64,000 nucleotides of DNA from Rhizophlyctis rosea (taxonomy: Eukaryota > Chytridiomycota > Chytridiomycetes > Rhizophlyctidales > Rhizophlyctidaceae): NCBI GenBank assembly GCA_027596075.1, contig JADGJC010000053.1, positions 2,175 to 66,174 of the forward strand, written 5' to 3'. The notes below the pieces were generated by a model. The model was given only the letters and a program-made list of their open reading frames with translations. It was not told where the DNA came from and made no database searches. Position 1 is the stretch's first letter; every line of letters starts with the position of its first letter. The position numbers and the translations under genes are program-made. Below, one piece after another: positions 11,383 to 23,733 of this stretch.

Positions 11383-11954
11383 TTCCGCGTATGTTTTGGG
11401 TGTTTGGTACTTTCTACTGTCTGTAAGTCAAAAGATGCAATTAGTCAAGTGAAACGATTAGTGTGGCTGTGTTACAGAAAACAGATGCTTATAGCAGCGT
11501 GGGAACGTTCCCACAACGCGCTTGTCAACATTTACGTTATGAAGTTTTCAGACACTACTCGGCTCTGATAAGCAGATGAGAGGCTACAGGTAGATCACTG
11601 CTCGTTCACCGCTATGCGCTATATGCGTTCTGGCGTGTTCTGAATGGGTTATGCAAGATCCGGTGCGGTTGGCTGGATTTTATGGTGAGGATCTGGGATT
11701 GGAGAAAGGGGTGTTCAAGTTGACTTCGCTCTTCTGAGCTTCGCAGTTGGTGCTCCATTGATCCAGTCCATCCGATCAGATATCCAATCACAGCCGCAGA
11801 CACTGAGCCACATCTGTCATTCGATCGACATTCGAGTGTCACTGCACCCAAAGAGCCGGCTATGGTGGTTGGGTATATAAAACCAGTTCGATCTTTGTTG
11901 CAATTCACATTCCCATCTCCTCTCCCCAATCTGCGCGAGAACAAGAGTCCCACA
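11383..11954. other. Divergent promoter region between CHTOP-like and glutaredoxin-like genes
   Basis: 572 bp separates two start codons on opposite strands. A clear TATA box serves the plus-strand gene. No further gene is seen; frames here overlap at random. Confidence 0.6.
11874..11882 (+). promoter_or_regulatory. TATA box of glutaredoxin-like gene
   Basis: TATATAAAA lies about 80 bp upstream of the ATG at 11955 and is followed by a C/T-rich leader, the usual arrangement for a fungal core promoter. Confidence 0.55.
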
Positions 11955-12336
11955 ATGGCATCGAGACGCATCCTCACGCTATTTACGCGCCAATACTGTG
12001 GTATATGCGAAGACGCAAAGGAGAAAATTTTGGAAATACAACAAAAGGTAATTTGCCCACCTTCAGACCTGTCCTCCAAATTCGAAAACCGGCCGAGTTG
12101 GTGAAGTTACTTATTGCAGCACCTTTTAGATCCCCTTCACCCTAACAGAAATAGACGTAGACCTCCCACAACACCGCCAATACCTTCGCAAATACAACTA
12201 TGACGTGCCCGTAGTCCACTGGAATGACAGCCTGGTTATGATGCATCGCATAAATAAAGACGAGCTCATGCGTGTTTTGCGAGAGTCCGTGGACGCCTCA
12301 GAAGGAGCCGCGGGGACAGGGCCTGGCACACACTAG
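11955..12336 (+). CDS. Glutaredoxin-like small redox protein (CxxC thioredoxin fold)
   Basis: 99-aa protein with two exons, 11955-12047 and 12130-12336, and an 82-nt phase-0 intron. The N-terminus ILTLFTRQYCGIC gives strand beta1 followed by a Cys15-Gly-Ile-Cys18 active site. The second exon gives the strand after helix 1 (FTLTEIDVD), then DVPVVHWND with the cis-proline loop and a final helix (KDELMRVLRES). This matches the compact glutaredoxin-like DUF836 family (C5orf63/YDR286C type) rather than classical dithiol glutaredoxins, which use CPYC. A role in thiol-disulfide exchange is expected from the family; the substrate is unknown. The TATA box and leader upstream support the start. Confidence 0.88.
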
Positions 12337-15300
12337 ACTGTGCATACGTCTGGGATGTAGATATAGGAGCGGTACGGGTGTACAAAAGGAGAGTTAGTGT
12401 GAGGGCTGAGGTCCGGTTCGTTAAGGCCGGCAGTGTGCATAAGGTACGGAAATGTTTTAGGATGTCAAAATTTTCACGCAAAGGCTGCTATATCATCTTC
12501 TCACGAAAAAGCAGACTTTGTAAATACGCGATTGGAAAAATACATCAACTGTTCTGGGTTGCCATGGAGTCAGGTCACACCCGAGAAGGGTTTAGCGGTT
12601 GTGTCTCTCTTTTTCTCACTGTTCGTTCCTTGTTCTTCAAAAGTCTGTAATGTTTATCTTCACGGAAACTTTGTCTCTTCAGGAGGCTATTTGATTTGCG
12701 TCGTGCTTACTACATAGATATCGAATGATAGCCACTATATGGTAGATGCCCATCGGCTGCTTTGCCATTTTTATATTTACCGCCAACATCATTCTCTTCA
12801 AAAGTCAAATGCGTCTCAGCTGACACATCTATCAAAAGACATCCTTGCGCAGCAAGACACTGGTACTCGCCGTTTGTCCTTGATGACTTCGGAATGAGGA
12901 ACGATCACAAAACCATATTCCTGGAATTGTTTTTGGCCGGGGTCTGAAGCACGGTGTCCCATTCTTTGATCTCCTTTGATTGACAGGTGACGTTTCGCAA
13001 TCCGTTGCTCCTGGCTGCCAAAAAAAAAAACCATTGCTCATTCAACAGTCCGGTGTATTTGACCAGGCACTGCTTTGTGCTTGCCGTGTAAAGATCATTT
13101 TTGTTGACGTGCTCCAACCGTCACATTGTGCAACAGATGCTTGGCACTGCGCATCCACCTTCCGTGCACAGTTTGGTTATTCAAAGTGCACACATCAAGT
13201 CACAGTGGCCCCGCCAGTGGATTGTATCACTGCAACCAACAAGGTCGCGATAGCAACATCACCACCTGACTCAAACTTCTTTTTCACACGGGGAGTGGAT
13301 AGAGCCATCCGCTGTTCAGGAACATTGTTGCATGAGCGTGTAAGTATTCAGCTATCCAAACAATCGACTGGAGCAAGGGAGCTGATTACCCAGATATCTC
13401 GCCCCAACATTGCAATGGACCATCATCGTGAAAGGATAAGCGGCCTTAAATAGTTTGTGAAGGTCGTTGCCTTGTAGCAAACCTATGTTGTCTTTTTCTG
13501 CGTGGATCCGGGAATCGCCACAATCAACAACAAGACATCATGGTCATTAACCTTTGCACAGTTGAGGCAGTAAGCAGATGGAGCGATTCCTCGAGGATGG
13601 TCTCTTTTGTCTCACTCTCCTCGAGCGCATCTCTTTTTGCAAGGAAGCGCAACCAAGAACAGGATCAGCTTACCGGGCACCTTGATTGTGGTGAACTCAC
13701 AGGGTGAACAAAACACGAAGGACGCTGCTTTGGCGGAATATGGATGTTGACTCTCAGCATGAGCGTCTTGAAGCGAACATAAGATGACAGTGCATATACA
13801 GACTATGCAGTAGCATTGTTTGGTTTCTCAATCACATGCCATCATGTCCGTCCTCTCTGTCCAACTACCTTTGCTCAAACAAACCATCAAGCATTCTGAG
13901 CTCTCTATGAATTTTTCATTCAAAACCATCAACATGGTTTCCTTGTTGTGCGTCTCGCAAAGCACCCTGATGAACCTGACACAAAAATGATAAGGATGGC
14001 CCAATCAATGTATACTTTCCCCCGAGTGCGTATTCCACACCTTCGTGCACACTTCTCAGAAAACACAGTCGGAGCAAAAATATCGGCTGTTTTGTATGAA
14101 TCAGGTTCTCGCTCATTTCTGCTTCTTGACATCTGAAACATATTCTTGCTCAGCAACACAACTTTGAAACCCATCAAACGGTGATTCAAGCAGAGTAAGC
14201 TGTGATGAGGTGAGAGATTCCGATCCGCCAAAATTGACCCGCTCTGCAAGATGTTTCTTTTCCAGCGGTGGTATGGTTGGAAATCGATTCTACAGTGCGG
14301 ATAGTGTAGTGCTCACGAAGTCCGGAAATTGACAAAGTGGGTCGGAGTAATGGTGGTGGGTTGGCCGTGTCATGAACTGGGAATAAATAAAATGCTGTTT
14401 TCTTTGCGCCATTTTTTGCCCAGCAGCAGCAGAAAAATGGAAGCTGCCCAGTTGTCAGCCAGTGCACCTGTTGGGGAGTAAGACTACTGTCACTCAGCGC
14501 AACCGAACACTCATCACAAGGGAATGTCCTTCACTACGTGTATTGAGTTTCCCTCTTCATACCAGTTAGAAAGATGTGCAACGGAACCCAAGTTCACCTG
14601 ATGCCATCCAACTCCAACAGGCGCCGCATCCGAATGCCTCGAACTAATTTTCGATCTCCCGGTGCGTCAGTAGATTTGGTGAAGAAGAGATTGAGAGGTT
14701 GTCGGTTGTTCTCGCTTCGCGTTTTTGGCTCCTAAGGGCTTGTCAAACTTGAGGGCTGGGAGCAGACAGAGGTTGACCGCAAATCTTGACAGTGTGGTGT
14801 CAATTTCGGCGGGTGACGCTCCGTTTTTGGCACCTACACCCTAGGGTATACTATGTGTGAGTACTTGAGAGTAGATCGTTGGTGTCACGATGTTAGCCTT
14901 GTTAGGAAAGGAGGTCTGCTGGGAAGCAATTGGGAGCGCGAAAATTTGCACCGGTGAAGCACCGTGGAACTTCCCGGGCACCACCAGTACCACTAGCCGA
15001 TTGCACCATCTTCTTCGGCAACTTACACGCAGCTGTCAGCAATGCCAGAAAGGATGCATTTCTGCTGCACTGCCGACCCTGTGTGTACACTGTATGGAGC
15101 ACTGGGTGGCTTCTGGAGGCCTATGAGCATTGGGGTCCATCACATGCCTTCGACAAGTTTACGCCATCGCCTCTTCCCCATACAATCATCGGGACTTGGC
15201 GCATCATCGCGGCGTTCAAATATTGTCCGATTTACTAGGTGACCAAAAGTGAAACCACAGTCCTGATCGACTGTGACTTCTGTACTGAGGGGTTTGCCGT

Positions 15301-15943
15301 ACCGCTGAAAATGGGGTTCTGGAACATAACAACTCTCCCACACGGGCTCCATATGGCTCAAATGATGCATCAGCTGGAGGGTCCACGTTCCCCCTTAGAT
15401 ACGTGGGTGTAATGTAAGACCCCCACATATCCTGGTGGCATTGCTCTTGCCGTTGGCTGACGCCATGCATTTGGAAATCGTGGAATTCAAATCACCTGAC
15501 AATCTTGTGAAGGAAACGAAGAACGTTCGAAACGAGGCTGTGCCCCACGTTCCTTCTATGTCCGCCGTTCCATAAAATGGGTTTTAAAGTTGCCATTGTC
15601 GGCCTTGTCGGTTCCGTTGGTGACGGTTTTGCCAGACTTGGCTGTCGTTAGGAAGGAGAATCGGAGGGTCGCACGCGCTTCAACACCCTCACTTCACGCA
15701 GCATCTTTCAAGTTGCCTCGGATGTCCAAAGCAGAACACAAGAACACGCACGAGGTGTCGCAACATATGCTGTGCCACACATCTCACCCCAATAGGAGTA
15801 AATTGCCCACAGGAAGTCCGCCAAGTCCTCGCAAAAGTGTTTGGCAACTTCAAATGTGTCAAACCTTCTCATATAAAAGAGGTCATCCATCGGCGATCTT
15901 TCCTCAACCTACCGTCCTCACTCTCAGCACATCCCTTCTCCCA
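12337..15943. other. Gene-poor region
   Basis: No supported gene. Only short overlapping frames occur on both strands, without domain resemblance or paired splice sites. It contains an A-run at 13021-13030 and, at its right end, the TATA box of the stomatin-like gene. Confidence 0.6.
15872..15879 (+). promoter_or_regulatory. TATA box of stomatin-like gene
   Basis: TATAAAAG lies 72 bp upstream of the ATG at 15944, followed by a pyrimidine-rich leader. Confidence 0.55.
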
Positions 15944-17663
15944 ATGCAAACCGTCCACCCTAAACGAACAATGTCCCTAAACCAAGTTGACCCAGGATCC
16001 TCCTACCTCAACGAGGAGAAGCAGCCCTTCACAGAACAGCCCGCCGCCGTCAAACAGATGAACCTCCAACCCAGGTGCATTAACATCATTCCCCTTCGAT
16101 TCAGTGCCCAAAGCAGCTAACAAATCCTCATTAACTGAACCAACCAAGCTATGCAAACACCATCAAAATTGACAAAGCCGAACACGGTTTCTACGAAGGG
16201 TGCATAACATCCATTGGCGCGTTTCTCGGCACCATTGGGATGATTCCTTGCTGCTGTTGTTGCAAGTACGTCATCACATTACAATTGACTGTCCTTGTAT
16301 CTCTCGCTGACGCACATACTTCAACCAAAACAGCCCCTATCAAACAGTCCAGCAAGGTGAAGTCGGTCTCATCACCTACTTCGGAAAATACTACCGCGCT
16401 GTGGATCCGGGTCTTTACCGCGTGTAAGCATCCTGTTGCGTCAAGGTTCACATGTGCGCCATCTCACTTTGAAATACAGCAACATCGTCTCGGAAAAGAT
16501 GAAGCGGGTCAACATCATGTTGCAAGTTCAAGATATCCCTCAACAGGTAAATCAAAATTTTGTTGCCTGGCATTGTCTTTTTAGCATCCACCAACCATAT
16601 CATTCCTCCAGTACATCATGACAAAAGACAACGTCAACATCACCATCGATTCTGTAGTCTACTGGCATATCGTTGATCCCTACGTGGTGAGGGCTCGTAC
16701 CTCAATTGCACACTCTCGGTATATGGAAAGTTGTCTCGAGAATGCCCTCTCATCTATTCCCCCCCCTCCCAAATAGGCACAATTCCTTGTCCAAAATGTA
16801 TCCCTTGCCTTGGTTGACAGAACTCAGACTACCTTGTAAGCCACGCTTATGGGAATACAATTGCCTCCATCACGTTGCTCACTTTTTGCAAATCAACCAC
16901 GATAGACGTCACATCCTCGGTAACAGGAACCTCCAAGATATCATTGAGAACCGCGAGACTCTTTCGGTAAGTTTTGACTATGCGTGTTTCTCCTCATTGC
17001 TACTTAACACACCATCCAGCGAATTCTTACCTCTTCCCAATTCACTAGCACGAGATCCAAGAAATCATCGGCGAAACCGCCGAATCGTGGGGTATTCGCG
17101 TCGAGAATATCCTCATCAAGGATTTGGGATTCAGTCAGGAATTGCAGCAGACGCTGGCGGCTGCTGCGAAGGCTAAGCGTGTAGGAGAGTCAAAGGTCAT
17201 TGCTGCACAGGCCGAAGGTACGTTCTCGTAGCGGTATACCTTCTATTTCAGAATGATAAGCTGACCCTCATGGGTGGCGTATACAGTCGAAGCCGCCAAA
17301 CTAATGCGTGAAGCCTCCGACATTTTGAACACGTAAGTCCAGCGTCTCTCAACGTTTCCTGGAACATACTCACCCCTGACACAACACGCAATCCCCAGTC
17401 CCGCAGCAATGCAAATCCGGTACCTCGAAACCCTGACGTCGATGTCCAAGCAGAGTGGAACGAAGGTATGCATCACATCATGCTCAAAGCTCCATCTATC
17501 ATACCTATTTACCAAAAACCTCATATTACCGCATCAGGTCATATTCATGCCCCCCGCCTCCTCAAGTCTATCTGGTGGTGGTGGAGACAAGGGCAAAGGC
17601 CCCAGCTATGCAATGACAGCTATGGATGGAAACAATTGGGAACAGCTCGCTGATAAGCACTGA
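15944..17663 (+). CDS. Stomatin/band 7 (SPFH) membrane-scaffold protein
   Basis: 335-aa protein in 11 exons: 15944-16074, 16149-16265, 16334-16423, 16480-16546, 16612-16686, 16777-16835, 16906-16966, 17049-17217, 17287-17332, 17399-17465, 17538-17663. All introns are 65-110 nt GT-AG and phases agree. A cytosolic N-terminus precedes a short hydrophobic hairpin (SIGAFLGTIGMIPCCCCCK) with a five-cysteine cluster likely to be palmitoylated. The SPFH domain follows: VGLITYFGKYYRAVDPGLY, a VNIMLQVQDIP strand, TKDNVNITIDSVVYWHIVDPY, LRHILGNRNLQDII, and WGIRVENILIKDL. Helix AAAAKAKRVGESKVIAAQAE is the coiled-coil oligomerisation region. The tail QIRYLETLTSMSKQSGTKVIFMP is the typical stomatin ending. 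Stomatins form oligomeric scaffolds at the inner membrane leaflet and modulate channels. A second in-frame ATG at 15971 is an alternative start. Confidence 0.9.
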
Positions 17664-20600
17664 ACGCTACGCAGTATCGCGGAGGGCGGTGGATTGAATC
17701 TGTGAATAGTGGAAACAATCTTCTGTGAATGTAAATACACGCGGTCCACAACCCAACTATGGATACGCACAATGAGAATATAGTACGCCCAAGTTATTTG
17801 TATGGCGAGCACGATTAACATGTGTTCGTTGTCCTTCTGCTTGTTCAGGCAGCAGAGTGATCGTTCATGTGGAATTTCTGGAAGAATAGTAAATATGTGG
17901 CCCGAGGGCAAAAAGAAATTAACTACAAGTTCGCAGTGTGGATCGCATCACCCTAAAGACCTCTGGCTGTAATGCGGATACAACAATCTCATTACTTTTT
18001 GAACAACTGCAGCTCGCACCTGTCAGTCTGTCTGGCACCACCCTCTCTTTTCAGCATGTGCGGCAGGAATTAGAAATTGATGATAGTGGGAATTATTTGC
18101 GTACAGATCGAAGTCAATACCGCAACATACGTCACTTACCGTGGAAAAAAGAACAACGCGTGCCGAGCATGCACCAAAAATCAATGCAACTTGATTGCCG
18201 TCGGCTTAGATACTCCGCGCGAGATGTCAATAAGCACTGCTCGCCAATTACAAATATTGTTGTTCTACTCGGTGAGGAACTACTTGCGCTGTTCATGCCA
18301 TTTGCCGGGCTGATTCAGGTGAACTTTGTTGACGGTGATCACTATCAGTATGCGATGGGTGCACACCACAAAAAAACTGAGAGAGGAATGCAATTAGCCG
18401 ATATGACCTGACTGGAATTGCGCTTATGGCCGATATGAAGGGATGCGGGCCAACGTCGCCCGTCATTCTCAGGACCTCAGCATTCTTAACGCCTCCATTG
18501 CTTGAGTTCTTCTAAAGAAAGTGCCGACTAAGCGATAGCAGAGTTCGTTGCATCCTCAACGGCAGGCACTCTTTTCAGAAGCCAGATGACGCATAGCCAG
18601 TGAAACGAAGAGGAGCTCACTATTCTTCAGGCGACTCCCAAAATTTCAGGTATGGCGCCAGCTAAAAAACCAGAAGTCAATGCTCGATGAGATTGGAAAA
18701 TACCGACGTATTCGAATGCGTGAATTCGGCATCCATATGCCCTTTGACACAGGCGACATACGGTGCTCTCAACTCCCGTCAAACAACTTGACGCGTGTTA
18801 GGGTCCTTGTGGCGACTGGCAGCCATGCATGCGGAGTTGGAATGTCAGCAAACATCCATATCCTGTGCATGTTCTTTGAATAGAGAACGTCTTTCTATCC
18901 CATGTATTCATGATTCTTGTCTGAATAAAAGCTCAAAAGCAAAGCGTCCTCCCGGACGGCATTCATGCTGCATGCTGGCGAGGATGGTCACCGTATCTCA
19001 CTCCGCCAGTCGCAAATTATCATGCCAAACACCACATACACCAGACAACAGCAAGGGTGTTCACCAGGACACGCACAGCACTCTTGTACATGATGCATAA
19101 AGTTTGGAGGATAGGACATAGGAAGCCATCCTGCCATTCTTCTATGTTTCAGCGGCTGCTTTTCCTCCAATTGCGGTCTTTTCTCTGAGCTCACGGAAAA
19201 CGCTTACACAATGGGCTGGCAACATTTCGCTGTCGCTCTACGTCTTTTGTATTCCATGCCGCGCCTGGAAATGGGATGATGAAGCTTCATAGTTTACCAA
19301 CAGCAGTAATAGGAACTTTTTGAAGGAGGACTTCCGAATAGGGGGTTGACGGTCCATCATTCAAAGCAACATCAAATGCGGTCATTGTCTTTTTGCTAAC
19401 CCTAACCCTCACCCTCAATTTCAAACAGCCCTGTTGCGATTTGATGATGAATTTGGGCCATTCTTCTCTTCTGTGTTGGGATGTTGGACGACTCAGTGAG
19501 GTAAATTCTATCAACTCCCCATTGCAGATAGGATGAGAATGTTTACGCTGGTGGCTCCAGTTGCCGGAGGTCATTCAGGGGTTCATATTCAACTCTCGGA
19601 ACCGTGAACAAGGCCAAAAACAAAAGATCAAATTGCGGTTTGTCGACGTGGCAGCGGACATGAATGTGATCCAGTTTGTCAGAATGATTTGCTACCCATC
19701 ACTGAACCCATATCGAACGTCATTGACTCCTTCCCTGCTCAAGATCTGAAGATGCTGGATACCATCCACTCCATCCATTGCCACGTACTTCTGCACCCCG
19801 TCCTGAATCCTTGGAATGTTAAAGTACCCTGGTGATGCTGCGTGAAGATTGAGGTATGGGGTACAACCTTAAAAACTCAAGTGACAAAAAAAACGATTAC
19901 ATCAAGAGGCACAAAGTGATCATATTCTGGAGTGAACGTGCTGAAGGTTAAATGGAAGATTGTGATGTGACGTGTAGGGGTCTTTCCTCGTCAATGATAC
20001 CGTGATTTTGGGGCATTTGGTCACGGTAGACGTTTCATTTCAAGCGAGCTTCAATGCCTTATCGACCTGATCGAGTATTATCGTTGCATATTCTTTTACT
20101 TGATCGCGCACATTCCTTTTGGAGTTCAGTGAGTTCAGAAAGAGCGAATAAACCTGGACTCGTGTCCGAGATTTTGGTTCATTGAGGAAACATGAATGCA
20201 TTCCTCAATGCAGCAGGTTCTCTTTCGGCCGCCCATTACAAAACTTCCCTTTTTGCCCCGCAGTCCCAGACATTGCCACTCTTGGGCAAAGCGTACAGTA
20301 GAAAATAGAAAAACTGAATTCCCAAAAGATACGAAAGGCCGTACGCAGCGATCATCTCAATCCTACTGCTTGGCAGGCAATCCGATGGCAGCTGTGTACT
20401 ATCCCCACACACCGTTTCAATTCAAAGTAGTAGTACAACTGATTTCATGTCCATTTGCATATCACAGGCTCAAAAAGAAGATAACGGGCGCATGGGACGC
20501 TGCAAGCACCGTATCCTTACCAGTGTAGAGCGGCGTAATGTTGTTATCTCCTGAGTACAGAACAAGTCAAATGCTGACGAGCCCTAATGAGTTTGATGGT

Positions 20601-21710
20601 CGCGCATCCAGTCCTCTTTCAAGATGCATGAACGAAAGCTGTCAAAAAAGAAGCTACACACCACCTTACTCTACGCGGTGCAACCAGATTGACGCTGACA
20701 GATTCGTGATGACCTAAATCTGTTCATTTCTGTTGACGTGTTTTCAATCCGCTTTTCATAGAGGGAAGCGAGAAGGTGAGAAGTATGTCATATGATCGCA
20801 TTGGACACGGCGATAGGGCAGACCCGATATCCACTTAATACATCAGATAACCGAATGACCAAGTTGACCACACTTCAAATGCATCGTTGATCGTGTTAGT
20901 GCAGTATATGGCGGGTACACTGGATGACGAGTATGACGCAGCTCTGCAGAAATGAGATCCCGATGATCCGCGTGCAATGCCGCTTCGACCAGAGATGGTG
21001 ACCGTCACCCCCTCGGAATGTATAGCTCGAAATACTGGTGACTCTGCAATGAACAAACACGACCATTCCGGAGACTTGCTGGGACAATCTCAAAAAAAGT
21101 GAAAACTATTGAAGCGGCGCTCTTAATGTCGATGAAGGGGTGAGACCTTTCATCGAACATCGTTCAACTGAGCAACTGAGGTTGGTTAAAGCATTCATCA
21201 GTTGATCATTAAGAAAGCAAAATTCATGCCGCATCCCCAACTAGGAAACAAAAAGAAGGAAAGCCATAACTGACATCCGCGTACCAGTATGGAGGAATCG
21301 TCAAGCTCTTGCCCACCATAAGGAAATCCTCCATCAAAAAGGCCCAAAAATCCTCCAATCGCTCGGCTACGTTTCTCTTCACTCAACGCAAGCGAAAACG
21401 CTGGAAAGGTACCTGATTACAGCGTGATTGGACAAGATCAGAAAGAAGCCTGAGCGAGGGAATCGCGTCATGACAGACTATTCATACGCACTTCCATCCA
21501 CCATTTGCCATCATTCATTTTTTGTTTTTTTCACGTACAACCAAACACTGTATTTTTTTCATTCACAACCACACTCTCTACCACTTACACATAGAACAAG
21601 CAAACTATCATACAAGATTTTTTACAAAATCCCTCCACCCCTCCCTCCCTCCACACTCGTGCAATATACACCGCTCCCAAACCCGGAGACGAAAAGCAAG
21701 TCCATAGCTT
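17664..21710. other. Gene-poor region with a short telomere-like motif
   Basis: No supported gene. The only distinctive feature is a short CCCTAA-type run at 19396-19416. The other frames are short and scattered on both strands. Confidence 0.6.
19396..19416. repeat. Interstitial telomere-like repeat (about 3 units)
   Basis: CTAACCCTAACCCTC followed by ACCCTC resembles two to three CCCTAA units, the complement of the TTAGGG telomere repeat found in many fungi. It is too short to be a telomere and could be chance or a relic of break repair. Confidence 0.35.
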
Positions 21711-23453
21711 CTAAACCCTCAACGTCTCCGCCCCACCCCTATGTCCCCCCCTCCCCCTCTTAAACCTCTCAAAGAACCCCCCATTCTCCTTATCCACCCC
21801 GTTCGCCGCGCCATTCTGGTTGTTGTTGTCATCGTCCTTGTCGCCGGAGAGTTCGGCGATACGTGATGGCGGCGGCGTTGGGAAGATCTAAATACCAAGT
21901 AAACCAGTCAGTCGACAAAGTCAGGTAGTACCAAAATCGAACACCACAACAACACACCTTCAACCAAATATTCATGAAAGCAAAAAGGGCGTAAAGTAAG
22001 AGTCCGACGCCTAGGATGATAAGAAGTGCCCGCCCCCAGGACGAAGACATGAGGACTTCGGTGGCTTTATCTGTGACGGTACTGTTACTGCCGGTTTTGA
22101 CGGTGAGGGAGCGGAACATGAGGATGGCAACGAGGAGGAAGACCATGGCGCGGGCTAGGAAGCCTATGTGGCCGATTGTGTAGACTGTAGGCGGGAAAGG
22201 GAGGAGAGGTACAATGTGAGTGCTATTCTTGGCGAATAGAAATGCATTGGGAATGCTGCAGTTCTCACAACGCCATCCCAGCCCCAACACTCCCGCCCCC
22301 TCCCTCTCGACCCAGATTCGTAAACGCGGACTCGTTGAACTCACCAAACCACCTAAACCACTTATTCCTCAACTTCCTCTTATACAAATCCCTCTTAAAA
22401 CTCCCCGTGAAGAACACCTGCAGTTGCGTGATTGTCGCAATCAAGAACGTCAACCCGATAAACACCACTCCAAACTTCCCCGCCGCGCCCTGCGCACTCC
22501 AACTGTCCGGAAAACTGGACCGGGTAGTAGAGGTAGAACCAGAGGCGGTAGAGGCATGTCGTTGGTCAGCGGGAGTGAAGATCGTGCGAACGACGTAGTA
22601 CGTGTAAGCTAGGTAGACTAAACCGGATACGGCGGGGGATACGCGGTATTTAAAGATGTTTTTGGTTTTGGAGAATGTTGCATCGGAGCCTTGACCTGTT
22701 GCTGCTTCGGAGCTGTTGTGTGGGATGGTGGGGTTAGGTAAAAGTGGGATGAGATGATGCGCTGATTGAGAGTTTGTTTCAATACCCCACAAACGGTCCC
22801 GAACTAGGACCAGCCCTTCCCCATCCTCCCCATCCTCCCGATCGGCCCAGGCTCCCCGTGTTGGGCGGGGGGGNNNNNNNNNNNNNNNNCCCCCCCCCCC
22901 CCCCCCCCCCCAACAGCACACCCCACCCCACCCCACTCACAGCACACCCACCCGCCCACCACCACCATCACCAAAAACACACAAGATTCAAAGGGGTATG
23001 AAAAACTTACAATCGCCATGTAGAGTACATGACCAGACATACGGCCATGACAACCAGAGCGGGAATACCGATGATGGAGTTGTTGCCCAGCAACAAAAAC
23101 GCACCCTGCGGCGACGTATCCTCCATCCCACCCTTCGTAACATTAATCGTCATTCCACCAATCAGTCCGTACTGCATAGTACAACAAAATCCACCGATCA
23201 GTTTAAAAACAACGAAACTCTCAGGGAAAAGAACAGAACTCTCGGCTTATGAGCAACCACCCACCACAACAGCCTTCGCAAAAAACCCAATCTTGCCCGC
23301 AACAATGCTGAACTTTTTGAATCTCCCTTCAGATAACTCATGGCGGTCTTGGTCCCCGTTGCTGTTTGCGACGCGCGCGTGGTGTTCGGCGAGGCGTTCG
23401 TGGGTGTCGTTTTTGTTTTTGTTTTTGAATTTGGCGGGGAATATGGAGGGCAT
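21711..23453 (-). CDS. DUF1206-family six-helix membrane protein
   Basis: 384-aa integral membrane protein in five exons: 23453-23265, 23171-23011, 22712-22312, 22184-21958, 21887-21711; phases agree at every junction. It shows the family's three helix pairs. Pair 1: KIGFFAKAVVYGLIGG and IPALVVMAVCLVMYSTWRF, with the loop motif DTSPQGAFLLLGN between them. Pair 2: VSPAVSGLVYLAYTYYVV and GVVFIGLTFLIATITQLQVF. Pair 3: IGHIGFLARAMVFLLVAILM and GRALLIILGVGLLLYALFAF. The N-terminus is charged; the C-terminus is an Asp/Asn-rich then Gly/Arg-rich cytosolic tail. DUF1206 is known mainly from bacteria and its function is unknown. The second intron (22713-23010) contains the assembly gap, so exon 3 begins in finished sequence and the coding region is intact. 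The N-terminal start at 23453 is the only ATG before the first helix. Confidence 0.82.
22874..22889. other. Assembly gap (16 N) in intron of the DUF1206 gene
   Basis: Sixteen N bases are flanked by a G-run on the left (22867-22873) and a run of about 23 C on the right (22890-22912). The gap lies wholly within the second intron of the membrane-protein gene, so no codons are lost. Its true size is unknown. Confidence 0.95.
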
Positions 23454-23689
23454 TGCGGAGTTGTGTTTGTTGAGTGGTAGGGAGTGCAGGAGAGAGCGGT
23501 TTATGATGATGAAGGTGGAAAGAGGATGGGAGGAGGAAGAGAAGGGTGTGAGTGAGGTTATAAGGAGTATGTGAGGATTATGGTTCTAAAGTTATGCATA
23601 GAAGGGCACCGCCTTGGTGCAACCCACACGTTCCCAGGTGGTCGCCTATGGCACCGAAGAATGATGATGATGGGGTGAACGGGCAATGT

Positions 23690-23733
23690 ATGCATACCAG
23701 TAGCAGTGTGTACCGGTACCAGTGGGTATGCAT
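23690..23733. repeat. Short inverted repeat
   Basis: ATGCATACC at 23690-23698 is the perfect reverse complement of GGTATGCAT at 23725-23733, with a 26-nt spacer that itself contains short palindromes (ACCGGT, GGTACC). It could form a small hairpin or bind a dimeric regulator. No function is assigned. Confidence 0.4.

Noticed and set aside
14831..14852. ACACCCTAGGGTATA, a telomere-like palindrome
   Set aside because: Only one unit on each side; too short to distinguish from chance.
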